Source: SAR86 cluster bacterium AG-313-D11
GTDB lineage: Bacteria > Pseudomonadota > Gammaproteobacteria > Magnimaribacterales > D2472
DNA: 64,000 nt
Direction: 5' to 3'
Assembly: GCA_003284215.1 (NCBI GenBank)
Contig: QBVW01000003.1
Span: forward strand, 62,001-126,000
The first letter of the stretch is position 1; each line of letters starts with the position of its first letter. The position numbers and the translations under genes were made by a program. The notes beneath the pieces were generated by a model, which saw nothing but the letters and a program-made list of their open reading frames with translations, searched no databases and was not told where the DNA came from. Shown one piece after another: positions 54,309 to 63,809 of this stretch.

Positions 54309-56180
54309 TTAACTCGCAGCTTCTAATTGTTCGCTTAGGTTAAGCCAGACTTGCTCCACTTCTTCTATTTCGGACTTTAACTCTGATTGATTTCTAATTA
54401 AATCATGTAAATCCTCTTGAAAGTCGCCATCGTAGGTATCTGGTGATTGCAAGACTGCTTCAACCTCGGTAATTTTTCCTTGCAGTCTTTTGAGTCTCTT
54501 TTCGGCTGCCATAACTTCTGCTTTAAGTTGACGAATAATTTTTTGTTCAGCCTTTTTGTTTGCACCTTCTGTTGGGCTATCTTTTTTCTTTGATTTACCC
54601 GACTGCGCTTTGTTTAAATTTTTTAAGATCCTTAGACTGTAATCATGCAAGTCACCATCAAACTCATTTAGACCCCCATCTTCAACCAATAGAAATTGAT
54701 CTACATTGTTCGCTAATAAATGTCTGTCATGTGAAATAAGTAAAATGGCTCCCCCGAAAGATTGCAAAGCCATGGTTAATGCTTGTCTCATTTCCATATC
54801 AAGGTGATTGGTTGGCTCATCCATGAGCAGTAAATTAGGTTTTTGATAAGCGATAATCGCAAGTGCCAGCCTGGCCTTCTCTCCACCAGAGAAAAGTTTG
54901 ATTGGATCTTTTACCTTTTCATTTTTAAAGTCATATCCTCCTAGATATGTTCTAACTTGCTGCTCTGTTTTTTCGGTATCCAATTGATGGATGCATTGAT
55001 ACGCGGTTTTAGATAAATCTAAATCGTCAACCTGGTGTTGTGAAAAATAACCCACTTTTAAGTTCCCGCCCTCAAATTTATGTCCATCCAGCAACGAGAT
55101 AGCTCCGACTAAACTTTTCATGAGGGTCGACTTACCAGCTCCATTGGGACCCAACAAGCCTATTCTATCGCCAGGATGGAGACTGAGATTGATTTTTTGA
55201 AGCACCGGCTCAGAGTATCCCAGCGATGCTTCATCCAGTGTTAATAGTGGATCTGAGATTTTGTCTGCTTGCGGGATACTAAAATGAAACGGTGAATCAA
55301 CATGTGCAGGAGCAATCACTTCCATTCTCTCTAAAGCCTTGACTCTACTTTGTGCTTGACGGGCCTTGGTTGCCTTGGCTTTAAAGCGTCTAACGAAATC
55401 TTGCATGTGTGCAATTTCTCTTTGTTGTTTTTTGAATGTTGCAGCTTGCTCGGCTAATCGCAATGCCTTTACCTCTTCAAATTGCGAGTAATTGCCTGTG
55501 TAAAGCTCAATGGCTTGGCGGTAAATATGGGCAATGGTATTGACGCATTCATCCAAAAATTCCCTGTCATGAGAGATAAGTATGAGGGCGCCTTTAAAAG
55601 ATTTAATCCAATCAGCCAACCAGACAATGGCATCTAAATCTAAGTGATTGGTTGGCTCATCAAGCAGCAATAAATCAGAAGGCTGCATTAATGTTCGAGC
55701 AAGATTTAAACGTACTCTCCAACCGCCTGAGAAATCTTTTACACTCTTAGTCAGATCTTCCTGAGCAAATCCTAAGCCGATCATCAATTGCTCTGCTTTG
55801 GATAATGCAGCATAACCATCCATAGAGTTATAAATAGCATGCAGCTCTCCTAATTCATCAAATTGCTCATTAGCCTCTGCCAGTTTAATCTTTTCCTGAA
55901 TTTCAATCAGTTGCTTATCGCCCTCTAAAACATATTGCACCGCAACCTCATCAGTCCCAGGAACCTCTTGAGCCAGATAAGAGATTCTTAAATCTTGAGG
56001 GTAATCTAAATACCCCTCTTCAACATCAAGCTCGCCAGTGATCATTTTAAAGAGACTAGTTTTACCTGCGCCATTTGCTCCGATCAAACCAACTTTTTTA
56101 TCGTGATGAATTACAAAAGATACATCTTCAAATAAAAGATTCGGGCCTCTGCGCAGAGCTAGATTTGTAAATGAAAGCAT
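54309..56180 (-). CDS. ABC-F family ATPase (YheS-like)
   Basis: The 623-residue protein has two ABC ATPase domains without membrane segments: Walker A GANGAGKTS (34-42) and GPNGAGKST, signatures FSGGWRVRLN and FSGGEKARLA, and Walker B LLLLDEPTNHLD and LLLMDEPTNHLD. A charged linker joins them, and a C-terminal coiled coil follows a lysine-rich stretch. ABC-F proteins act on ribosomes. The overall order and C-terminal coiled coil favour the YheS group over Uup. Confidence 0.92.
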   Translation of the reverse strand: MLSFTNLALRRGPNLLFEDVSFVIHHDKKVGLIGANGAGKTSLFKMITGELDVEEGYLDYPQDLRISYLAQEVPGTDEVAVQYVLEGDKQLIEIQEKIKLAEANEQFDELGELHAIYNSMDGYAALSKAEQLMIGLGFAQEDLTKSVKDFSGGWRVRLNLARTLMQPSDLLLLDEPTNHLDLDAIVWLADWIKSFKGALILISHDREFLDECVNTIAHIYRQAIELYTGNYSQFEEVKALRLAEQAATFKKQQREIAHMQDFVRRFKAKATKARQAQSRVKALERMEVIAPAHVDSPFHFSIPQADKISDPLLTLDEASLGYSEPVLQKINLSLHPGDRIGLLGPNGAGKSTLMKSLVGAISLLDGHKFEGGNLKVGYFSQHQVDDLDLSKTAYQCIHQLDTEKTEQQVRTYLGGYDFKNEKVKDPIKLFSGGEKARLALAIIAYQKPNLLLMDEPTNHLDMEMRQALTMALQSFGGAILLISHDRHLLANNVDQFLLVEDGGLNEFDGDLHDYSLRILKNLNKAQSGKSKKKDSPTEGANKKAEQKIIRQLKAEVMAAEKRLKRLQGKITEVEAVLQSPDTYDGDFQEDLHDLIRNQSELKSEIEEVEQVWLNLSEQLEAAS

Positions 56181-56259
56181 CTATGGTGTCTTAAAAAAAT
56201 GTAAGTGTAACAAATACTCTTGCTCTTTTATTAACACAACATTCATATAAAATATTCAC

Positions 56260-56694
56260 ATGTCAAAATCTATTTGGTTTCATCCTATCTCAATTGAAGA
56301 TTTCAAAGATTCATCCATCAATATGGACAAACATCTTGATATAGAAATTATAGAAATTGGTGATGATTTTATTGTTGGCAAAATGCCAGTGGTTGAAAAA
56401 ACTAAACAACCTTATGGAATTCTTCATGGAGGGGCATCCTGTGTTTTGGCTGAAAGCGTTGGCAGCACAGCTGCAGCACTTTCAATGGATAACACCAAAA
56501 AATATCCTGTTGGTATTGAGATTAATGCGAATCATATCTCCTCTCCCACCGGTGGCTATGTATACGCTAGAGCAACTCCAGTGCACATAGGTGGATCAAC
56601 CTCAGTGTGGAACATTGATGTTTCGGATGATAATGGTAAACGCGTGGCCTTTTCTAGATTTACTGCTATGCACAAAGATCATCCCAAAATTTAA
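56260..56694 (+). CDS. Hotdog-fold acyl-CoA thioesterase (MenI/YdiI-like)
   Basis: The 144-residue protein has a hotdog-fold core with KTKQPYGILHGGASCVLAESVGSTAAAL and a later GGSTSVWNIDV strand, as in YdiI/MenI/PaaI-type thioesterases. The glutamate in LAES is the likely catalytic base. It would hydrolyse an acyl- or aryl-CoA. It is divergent from the ABC-F gene. Confidence 0.88.
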   Translation: MSKSIWFHPISIEDFKDSSINMDKHLDIEIIEIGDDFIVGKMPVVEKTKQPYGILHGGASCVLAESVGSTAAALSMDNTKKYPVGIEINANHISSPTGGYVYARATPVHIGGSTSVWNIDVSDDNGKRVAFSRFTAMHKDHPKI

Positions 56695-56739
56695 AAGATT
56701 ACTTTTAAAAGATAAAACGGTTAAATAAAAATTCCTCTT

Positions 56740-57108
56740 CTAGTTGATATCTAGTGCGTATTCTCTAAGAATTTTTAAAGGTACTAACTCTAATGTTTTC
56801 TCATGGGTTTTAGTTAGGTAAATCTTTGGTGCGCAGTTTGCTTCATAGGCTTCAACCCATCTGGGTGCACATAAACACCAGTCATCGCCCTCCTTTAAAC
56901 CGGGAAAACCATACTCAGGCATTGGAGTTGATAGATCATTGCCTTGAGCTTTAGAAAAAGCCAAGAATTCATCAGTCATATGAGCGCACACTGTGTGAAT
57001 GCCGTGATCTTGATCCATGGTTTCACAAGAGCCCGAACGTGTGAACCCTGTCATGGGATCTTCGCAACAAATTGGTAGTGGCTCACCAAATACATTTAAT
57101 TGTTCCAT
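56740..57108 (-). CDS. DUF2237 family protein
   Basis: The 122-residue protein matches DUF2237: NVFGEPLPICCEDPMTGFTRSGSCET near the start, HTVCAHMTDEFLAFSKAQGNDLSTP in the middle and DDWCLCAPRWVEAYEA. Several conserved cysteines are present. The family's function is not established. It is the third gene of a leftward set with the MBL-fold and DUF3604 genes, 16 bases after the MBL gene. Confidence 0.85.
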   Translation of the reverse strand: MEQLNVFGEPLPICCEDPMTGFTRSGSCETMDQDHGIHTVCAHMTDEFLAFSKAQGNDLSTPMPEYGFPGLKEGDDWCLCAPRWVEAYEANCAPKIYLTKTHEKTLELVPLKILREYALDIN

Positions 57109-57124
57109 AGTGTAATTATAAAAC

Positions 57125-58111
57125 TTATTTAGCTAATTGGAGAATCTCTCCAGGCTTGGGCGATATAAAAAAATCTGATTCTAGATTTTGTTTTTCAAGA
57201 GCTTCTTTTAGTCTTGCTGGGGGCTCAAGCACAGGCTCATCGGTTAAGGTGAAAGTACCCCAATGCATGCCAAAGGAGTGTGGAGTTTTTAGATCTAAAG
57301 CAATTTGCACTGCCTCTTCTGGATTAACATGAGAGTCTTTCATAAACCACCGTGGATCATAAGCTCCAATAGGAATAAAAGAGTAATCTGGTGCCCCTAA
57401 TCGCTCATAGGTGGTTTTAAAGTCGCTGGAATACCCTGTATCACCTGCATGGTATAAAGATAAATCATTTGATTTTATAAACCAGCCACCCCAAAGACTT
57501 TTATTACGATCAAAAAGGCCTCGCTTTGACCAATGCTGTACCGGAGTAAAGTGAAACTCTGTATTGCTAACTCTAAAGATATCCCACCAATTCATTTCAA
57601 CAACATTTCTGATGCCCGCTTTAACCAATCTTTTTTTATCTCCAGTTGGAACCAAAAAAATAGTTTCAGAGTTGAGCTTGAATAATTTTTTTAGAGACCA
57701 AATATCTAAATGATCATAATGATTATGACTGACAACAACTGCATCTATCTTAGGCAGATCATTCAAAGTCATGGCCGGAGGAATCATTCTTTTGGGGCCA
57801 GCAAAACCAACGGGTGATGCTCGTTTTGAAAAGATTGGGTCAGTTAAAATATTAATATCTCCATTATTAATAAGATAGGTTGCATGCCCTATCCAGACAG
57901 CGTAATTAGTTTGAGTAGGAGCTAATTCTTGCCATTGAGTTGAAGATTCAATTTCTACTTTCTCAGGACTTTTCTCTCCATCAAGAACCCATGTCATTAA
58001 CTGACCAAAAGTCTTTCCATTCTCTTGTTCATTGGTATTTTTATAGGTTTGTGCGCCAGCATAACTTGAGCAAAAAAAAGAGATAACGATAAACGCTAAA
58101 ATGTGTTTCAT
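57125..58111 (-). CDS. Exported MBL-fold hydrolase (NAPE-PLD-like)
   Basis: The 328-residue protein has a signal peptide ending near SYAGAQ and the intact MBL motif SHNHYDHLD, followed by LYHAGDTGYSSDF and SFGMHWGTF. The arrangement matches bacterial N-acyl-phosphatidylethanolamine phospholipase D-like and related UlaG-type enzymes, so a lipid or phosphodiester substrate in the periplasm is plausible. It is 13 bases after the DUF3604 gene. Confidence 0.85.
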   Translation of the reverse strand: MKHILAFIVISFFCSSYAGAQTYKNTNEQENGKTFGQLMTWVLDGEKSPEKVEIESSTQWQELAPTQTNYAVWIGHATYLINNGDINILTDPIFSKRASPVGFAGPKRMIPPAMTLNDLPKIDAVVVSHNHYDHLDIWSLKKLFKLNSETIFLVPTGDKKRLVKAGIRNVVEMNWWDIFRVSNTEFHFTPVQHWSKRGLFDRNKSLWGGWFIKSNDLSLYHAGDTGYSSDFKTTYERLGAPDYSFIPIGAYDPRWFMKDSHVNPEEAVQIALDLKTPHSFGMHWGTFTLTDEPVLEPPARLKEALEKQNLESDFFISPKPGEILQLAK

Positions 58112-58124
58112 GGGCTTTTATGTT

Positions 58125-60128
58125 TTATGGAATATAGTGAATGGGTGATGACCAAACGCGTTCTTGAATCGTTTTGGGCATGTCAGATCTTGGGGTAACA
58201 TTGTTTCTAATAGCATCCCATGTGCTCCACCTACATGTTGGATTTTCTAGAGCACGAACATAATAAAAGGCTCTTTGCTCAACTTCAAAAGTAGGATCGC
58301 TCCAGAATGTTTTGAGTTCAGCAGCTCCAACATCTAGAGAAAATGCACAGCTTGAAATGTCGACCTTGGCGTTATTATCTGGACATCTAAAACTATCAGG
58401 ATCAGGAATGCCTCCATCAGAACATGCAACATCGAAGACCTGCTCTTGAGGGTCACCATTCTCATCAACATAACCTTTCACAATTTGAACTCTTTGCAAG
58501 GGTGCGGTGAAGGTATCTCTAACAGCCCACACAAAGAAACTGGGTGTTTGCTGACCAATGCCATCTAGATCTGCTCCCATGGTTTTAGCATTTGCATAAA
58601 GATACTCAACTAAATCATTGTCATCAATTTTACTTGCATCTAAATCATAACCCGCAAAAAATCTTACTGTCATTCTAGGCCCAGAGGTAGCAAATGACTC
58701 TTTGCGCCTAAAAGCATCATAAATACTATTCCTAGTATTTGACTCAGCCCACACACCAGCAAGACCTGCTGCGCCCCATGTAATAGCAGATGAATTCATG
58801 TATTGATTACCATCAACCTCCTCAAAGGACTGATTTGAGGCAAGCATGGCTGGATCAGTTACAGGAATTGAGCCTCGCAAGGCAGCGCTAGAATCTAATA
58901 ACCCTATTTTAGAAAAGAAGTTATCCTCCTCTTGTGAAGAAGCTGCTGTATGAGTATCACTAGAGCCAATTAATCCAAATTTATAGGGATTATAACCCTC
59001 GGCCTCTTCCATCTTGATCCCTTCGAGCAATGCATCTCGAACATAACTCCCTTTGATCTTTGAAACACTTTGAGTTGCAACTTTATATGGCATGATTTCA
59101 AAGTCTGCCCACTCATCGTTATTGGAAAGAGCTGGATGTGTATCTGAAGTACCTTTGACTTGAGTGATCTCAACTATGGGTTCATTGCGCATTCTGAGTT
59201 CAGCATACTCTTTGGTTAATGGCTTCCCAAAAGAGTCTTTTAAAGCAAACATAAAGCCATCTGACCCATTGGAATTATGCGGAATAGCTAAACTCTCGAT
59301 TCCGTCTTCCCTTAATCTATCCATCCATTGCCATAGACCCTCAGGATCATTTGAATTAGCTCTACTATAAGGAACCGAAGGAATACGATTACTATCGCCT
59401 CTAAAAACTACATTTCTGTGCAGGTTACCCATGTCAGGAGTTGATGCAGTATATTCATAGGCAATAAAAGTTGTGAATTTGCCAGGATCATTATGTCTTT
59501 GTGCAGCAGCGACTGTATCAGCCCAGGCTCTTCTGCTGATACCATCCACGTATCTAATATCGAGCTTTTGGTCTCTTAAAGCATTAACAGTGTTAATCAA
59601 AAAACCTCCAAAGGCTTGCGTTCTTCTTGGGATAGTTGAGATATTTAAGTTTTCCGGACTATTAATATCATTCACTGGAGCACTTGATGGTGCTTCATAA
59701 TAAGGGGTTCCTGGTGTTGCTGCTTCTTCAACATGTCCTAGAAAAGTTCCATGATCTGTCACACCATAAAAGTCTAGAGGTCTATCTAAGCTGACATCAA
59801 AACCTGCTGGATGCTTGATAGATTTACCCTTAGCAAATTCGTACGCATCATCAGGTGTTGCTAGAGTACCAAAAATATAGGCATCAAATGAATAAGTGGT
59901 ATGTACATGTAGGTCACCGAATAAAGGTACTCTGGATGAACTGAGTTTTGGATTCATATTCATGTAGGGGTCTATAGCTTGAGAGTCCCAATCTATGGGC
60001 TGCTGACTAGCAAGGCCAACTCGCGCACCTGCTATATTTAGAAAACTATCAGACTCAATCTCCTCAACAGATTCTGAGCAACTAAAGACAGCTACAAAGA
60101 TGAATAATAAGCCAATATTTTTATACAT
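58125..60128 (-). CDS. DUF3604 domain lipoprotein
   Basis: The ATG at 60128 is chosen over an upstream one at 60194 because it starts a lipoprotein-like signal (MYKNIGLLFIFVAVFSC, Cys17). The 667-residue product carries DUF3604, a PHP-like metal-dependent fold: FGDLHVHTTYSFDAYIFG, FYGVTDHG, FIAYEYTAS, and GLIGSSDTH. Metal-binding histidines of the PHP type are present. The family is common in marine bacteria, but its substrate is unknown. It heads the operon with the MBL-fold and DUF2237 genes. Confidence 0.87.
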   Translation of the reverse strand: MYKNIGLLFIFVAVFSCSESVEEIESDSFLNIAGARVGLASQQPIDWDSQAIDPYMNMNPKLSSSRVPLFGDLHVHTTYSFDAYIFGTLATPDDAYEFAKGKSIKHPAGFDVSLDRPLDFYGVTDHGTFLGHVEEAATPGTPYYEAPSSAPVNDINSPENLNISTIPRRTQAFGGFLINTVNALRDQKLDIRYVDGISRRAWADTVAAAQRHNDPGKFTTFIAYEYTASTPDMGNLHRNVVFRGDSNRIPSVPYSRANSNDPEGLWQWMDRLREDGIESLAIPHNSNGSDGFMFALKDSFGKPLTKEYAELRMRNEPIVEITQVKGTSDTHPALSNNDEWADFEIMPYKVATQSVSKIKGSYVRDALLEGIKMEEAEGYNPYKFGLIGSSDTHTAASSQEEDNFFSKIGLLDSSAALRGSIPVTDPAMLASNQSFEEVDGNQYMNSSAITWGAAGLAGVWAESNTRNSIYDAFRRKESFATSGPRMTVRFFAGYDLDASKIDDNDLVEYLYANAKTMGADLDGIGQQTPSFFVWAVRDTFTAPLQRVQIVKGYVDENGDPQEQVFDVACSDGGIPDPDSFRCPDNNAKVDISSCAFSLDVGAAELKTFWSDPTFEVEQRAFYYVRALENPTCRWSTWDAIRNNVTPRSDMPKTIQERVWSSPIHYIP

Positions 60129-60277
60129 ATTGTTTCCCCAAATGTATGTATTGAGTCCATTATGTTTACCTTCTCTAAAATGTTCAAGGCTCATAGAATT
60201 ATTTCAAATGTAATCGTGAGGTAATATAAAATTCAGGAATATGTTTTGAAAATTTCAATTATAATCAAATTATTAAT

Positions 60278-60354
60278 GCGCCCGTAGCTCAGCTGGATAG
60301 AGTACTTGGCTTCGAACCAAGGGGTCGGGAGTTCGAATCTCTCCGGGCGTGCCA
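60278..60354 (+). tRNA. tRNA-Arg(TCG)
   Basis: The 77 bases fold as a cloverleaf with encoded CCA. The D, anticodon and T stems equal those of the tRNA at 46996-47072, but the anticodon loop is CTTCGAA (anticodon TCG). The acceptor 3' strand reads CGGGCGT, so pair 3-70 is G:C and pair 1-72 is a G:U wobble. Only three positions differ between the two genes. It ends 12 bases before the ggt start and may be co-transcribed with it. Confidence 0.96.
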
Positions 60355-60366
60355 AAGAAGAATATT

Positions 60367-62049
60367 ATGAAAAGAATACTAAGCTTTATACTGTTATTAA
60401 TAATGTCTAGCTCTGGATATGGATACGATCGAATCACAGGCGAGAAATTCGCCAGCAGATCTGAAGTCATTGGACAAAATGGTATGGTGGCAACGAGCCA
60501 TCCACTGGCAACTCAAATAGGCTTAGATATTTTAAAACAAGGCGGCACTGCTATAGATGCAGCAATTGCTGCCAATATTGCTTTGGGCCTTATGGAGCCG
60601 ACAGGCAATGGTATAGGCGGTGATTTATTTGCCATTGTTTGGGATGCCAAAACAAGAAAACTTTATGGCTTAAATGCAAGCGGTCCTGCGCCAAAAAATA
60701 TTTCAATTGATTACTTTAATAGCAAAGGGCTCAATAAAATCCCTTCATATGGCCCTCTCCCAATCACTGTTCCAGGAGCAGTAGATGGATGGGTAAAGTT
60801 ACATGAGAAATTTGGTAAGTTGAGTTTTAAATCCTTATTTTTACCTACAATTGAATATGCAAATAATGGCTTTCCTGTAACTGAGACCATTGCATATTAT
60901 TTAGATAGATCAAAAGAACGCTTTGAAAATTATCCAAACTTCAAAGAAGTTTGGATAAAGAATGGAAAAATGCCTGTCAAAGGTGAGTTATTTAAAAATC
61001 CTCAACTTGCTAATACTTTAGCAATTATTGCTGACAAAGGAAGAGCTGGCTTTTACGAAGGACAGATCGCTAAAACCATGGCAGATTTTATTCAATCTCA
61101 GGGTGGTTTTCTTAGTTATGAAGATCTTGCCTCATTTCATTCTGAGTGGACCCCGCCAGTTTCCTCTAATTATAGAGGCTTTGATGTTTGGGAGCTTCCT
61201 CCCAATGGTCAAGGTATTGCTGCTTTGCAAATTCTAAATATTTTAGAAAATTATGATCTTCAGAAAATGGGCCTCTTTAGCTCTGAATATATTCATTTGT
61301 TTACTGAAGCAAAGAAATTGGCATTTGCAGACAGAGCAAAATATTATGCTGATCCTAATTTTTCTAAAATTCCTGTTAAAGAACTGATCTCTAAATCTTA
61401 TGCAGATGAAAGATCAAAGCTTATTGACTTTAATAAAGCTGCTGCAACAGATCAAGCAGGAGTATTAGAATCAGGTGACACCATCTATCTTACTGCTGCC
61501 GATCAATATGGAAATATGATTTCACTCATTCAAAGTAATTACCGTGGCATGGGGTCTGGAATGATGCCACCAGGTTTAGGTTTTATGCTTCAGGATAGAG
61601 GTGAACTCTTTAGTCTCAATAAAGATCACAGGAATGCGCTTGTAGGAGGCAAACGTCCGTTTCATACCATTATTCCAGCCTTTGTAACTAAAGATGGTAA
61701 GCCCTTTATGAGCTTTGGGGTTATGGGAGGAGCTACGCAACCTCAAGCTCATGCGCAAATAATAATTAATATGATCGACTTTGGTCTTAATCTTCAAGAA
61801 GCGGGAGATGCACCAAGAATAGTTCACAGTGGTTCTTCTCAACCAACAGATGAGATTATGCAAAATGGAGGCACTTTAAGTCTTGAATCTGGGTTTGGGA
61901 AGATGATAGAAAATGAGCTAACTTCAAAGGGTCATAAATTGAAGTATGAGCCAGGTATCTTCGGTGGCTATCAAGCTATCATGCTCAAGAATGGAGTCTA
62001 TTTTGGAGCCTCAGAAACCAGAAAAGATGGTCAGGCAGCAGGATACTAA
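60367..62049 (+). CDS. ggt: Gamma-glutamyltransferase
   Basis: Ggt cleaves or transfers gamma-glutamyl groups, classically from glutathione, in the periplasm. The ATG at 60367 gives 560 residues with a signal peptide (MKRILSFILLLIMSSSGYG); an earlier GTG lies inside the tRNA. Motifs include GGTAIDAAIAANIALGLMEPTGNGIGGDLFA, ELPPNGQG and the autocatalytic cleavage site at Thr372 (SGDTIYLTAAD), and GMMPPGLGFMLQDRG. Self-cleavage into large and small subunits is expected. Confidence 0.94.
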   Translation: MKRILSFILLLIMSSSGYGYDRITGEKFASRSEVIGQNGMVATSHPLATQIGLDILKQGGTAIDAAIAANIALGLMEPTGNGIGGDLFAIVWDAKTRKLYGLNASGPAPKNISIDYFNSKGLNKIPSYGPLPITVPGAVDGWVKLHEKFGKLSFKSLFLPTIEYANNGFPVTETIAYYLDRSKERFENYPNFKEVWIKNGKMPVKGELFKNPQLANTLAIIADKGRAGFYEGQIAKTMADFIQSQGGFLSYEDLASFHSEWTPPVSSNYRGFDVWELPPNGQGIAALQILNILENYDLQKMGLFSSEYIHLFTEAKKLAFADRAKYYADPNFSKIPVKELISKSYADERSKLIDFNKAAATDQAGVLESGDTIYLTAADQYGNMISLIQSNYRGMGSGMMPPGLGFMLQDRGELFSLNKDHRNALVGGKRPFHTIIPAFVTKDGKPFMSFGVMGGATQPQAHAQIIINMIDFGLNLQEAGDAPRIVHSGSSQPTDEIMQNGGTLSLESGFGKMIENELTSKGHKLKYEPGIFGGYQAIMLKNGVYFGASETRKDGQAAGY

Positions 62050-62054
62050 AAGCT

Positions 62055-62456
62055 CTAGCTCATTCTTTTAAGAGCACAAATTTTATTACCAGATGGATCT
62101 CTTAGGTATGCCAAATACATGTTAGTTCCCATCAATTTCTTCACATCTCTTATGCCTGGAGGGCCTTCGCATGTCTCACCTCCATTATCTAAGCCAGCTT
62201 GATGCCAAGCATTGCCTGTCTCCTCATCAGGCACTAAGAAACCTATAGTGCTTCCATTGCCGATTGTTGATGGTTCGTCATTAATTGGCTCAGAAACAAT
62301 AAACATGTTGTTATCATGAATATATAAATATCTTGTTTGCCCAGTTGGGTTCACTGAAAGAATCCCCGGCTTGCAACCAAGAGTGCCTAAAACTGCATCA
62401 TAAAAAACTTTTGATGCTTCGATATCATTTGCTCCAACCATAATATGACTAAACAT
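62055..62456 (-). CDS. VOC/glyoxalase-fold protein
   Basis: The 133-residue protein shows the vicinal-oxygen-chelate pattern: MFSHIMVGANDIEASKVFYDAVLGTLG at the start and a C-terminal YLAYLRDPSGNKICAL with the typical DPxGN motif. It may bind metal or a small ligand and act as a lyase, isomerase or binding protein. It is 16 bases after the rhodanese gene. Confidence 0.85.
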   Translation of the reverse strand: MFSHIMVGANDIEASKVFYDAVLGTLGCKPGILSVNPTGQTRYLYIHDNNMFIVSEPINDEPSTIGNGSTIGFLVPDEETGNAWHQAGLDNGGETCEGPPGIRDVKKLMGTNMYLAYLRDPSGNKICALKRMS

Positions 62457-62472
62457 GTGAATTACTCCTATA

Positions 62473-62832
62473 TTAAATTAAGGGACTTTTATCAGCGCCC
62501 TGGTCAAGGATATCTTGAAATCCAACCAAATTAAAAACTTTTTTATATCCAATGTTCTTTAAATTATATCCAGCTATTGCTGACCTTATTCCTACTGCAC
62601 AAAAAACATATATCGAAGTATCAAAAGAAACTTCATCATTATTATTTAGCTTGAATTCTATTACACCTTTTGGAATATGTATTGATCCATTAATTTGGCC
62701 AGACGCTGCTAATTCCTCATGTTGCCTCACATCTATCATTAACTTAAAATTTTTATCGTTATAAAAATCCTTTAAACTTACTTTGGGAATAATTTCATTA
62801 GCTTTTTCTAGCAACTCTTCTGTATAACTCAT
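62473..62832 (-). CDS. Rhodanese-domain protein
   Basis: The ATG at 62832 gives 119 residues; an earlier ATG at 62871 would overlap the EamA gene. The rhodanese fold is visible in FKLMIDVRQHEELAASGQINGSIHIPKG, and the active-site loop CAVGIRS holds Cys78. It would carry or transfer sulfur. It is 7 bases downstream of the DMT transporter gene. Confidence 0.88.
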   Translation of the reverse strand: MSYTEELLEKANEIIPKVSLKDFYNDKNFKLMIDVRQHEELAASGQINGSIHIPKGVIEFKLNNNDEVSFDTSIYVFCAVGIRSAIAGYNLKNIGYKKVFNLVGFQDILDQGADKSPLI

Positions 62833-62839
62833 ATCAATA

Positions 62840-63700
62840 TTAAGACTTTGACTTTTTTGATGTATTAGCAAAGTACATCCCCATCATAACAAATATAAAA
62901 CCGCCAAGAATAATAAACGTGATTTGTTCTTGCAGAAAAATAGCCCCCCAGATAATGCTAAAAACTGGGAGAAGATATGTAAGAGTGACTGTTTTAACAG
63001 CGCCAATTCTGTCAATTAATCTTACATAACCCAAATAACCCACTCCAGTTGAAATGACCGCCAACCATAATAAGGCAAGAATAGAATTTATATCTGGCAT
63101 TGAATTAGGTAAATTGAAAGAGGCTAATGGGATCATGAAAAAACCACCAAATAACATTGACCAACCTATAAGAACTTTTTTATCTGAGTTTGAATGATAC
63201 TTCTGAAGATATACAGCATTAAATGCATAACACGAAGAGCCAATCATTGCGCACAAGCTGGCAATCAATGTTGTTGATCCATTGGATGGATTGACTAAAA
63301 TTAATACGCCTATAAAACCAAGAAGCAGACCAATTATCTGCTTTGAGGTTACGGATTCCTTTAACCAAAAATATGCAATAACAGTAGTTAAAAATGCAGT
63401 TGTGCCATTAAGAATTCCAAGCATGTTTGAAGTGGCTCCAAGTGAAGCATAAGCAAACATCGTAAAAGGAATAGCATTACTAACAATCGCAATAATGATG
63501 ATTGCTGGTAGGTAAGATTTAAACAAAAGTCTTTTTTTCTTTTGTAACAACAAAGGCATGAAGACCAAGCCTGCAATTAATAATCTAAGAGTCACTAAAA
63601 GAATGGGTCCAAATACAACCGCTGATATTTTTATAAACATAAAAGCGCTGCCCCAAATGGCAGCCAATGCAGTTAATAAAATCCAGTCTTTTAATTCCAT
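62840..63700 (-). CDS. EamA-family (DMT) transporter
   Basis: The 286-residue protein has about ten hydrophobic segments in two EamA repeats, with ALAAIWGSAFMFIKI near the N-terminus and STGVGYLGYVRLIDRIGAVKTVTLTYLLPVFSIIWGAIFLQE in the second half. Such carriers export amino acids, metabolites or drugs. It starts the leftward operon with the rhodanese and VOC genes. The structured RNA region at 63786-64000 lies directly upstream on the same strand. Confidence 0.9.
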   Translation of the reverse strand: MELKDWILLTALAAIWGSAFMFIKISAVVFGPILLVTLRLLIAGLVFMPLLLQKKKRLLFKSYLPAIIIIAIVSNAIPFTMFAYASLGATSNMLGILNGTTAFLTTVIAYFWLKESVTSKQIIGLLLGFIGVLILVNPSNGSTTLIASLCAMIGSSCYAFNAVYLQKYHSNSDKKVLIGWSMLFGGFFMIPLASFNLPNSMPDINSILALLWLAVISTGVGYLGYVRLIDRIGAVKTVTLTYLLPVFSIIWGAIFLQEQITFIILGGFIFVMMGMYFANTSKKSKS

Positions 63701-63785
63701 TGATAAATATCAATTATGAGCGTTGAAGAATTTTAAACTAATAGAAAAATTTTAGGGAAATAATTTAGATATAAACTATAAAAAA

Positions 63786-63809
63786 AGAAGCCTCTCGAAA
63801 GAGGCTTCT
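63786..63809 (-). terminator. Strong intrinsic terminator (leftward)
   Basis: A perfect 10-base stem AGAAGCCTCT/AGAGGCTTCT with a four-base loop is followed on the minus strand by a run of seven T. It should stop transcription arriving from beyond 63810, about 85 bases before the EamA start. It may end a separate RNA or act as an attenuator of the transporter operon. Confidence 0.88.

Noticed and set aside
46996-60354. Two near-identical tRNA-Arg genes as ends of an integrated island
   Set aside because: tRNA-Arg genes are common integration sites, but the copies are complete, about 13 kb apart, and no integrase, phage or mobility gene lies between or beside them.
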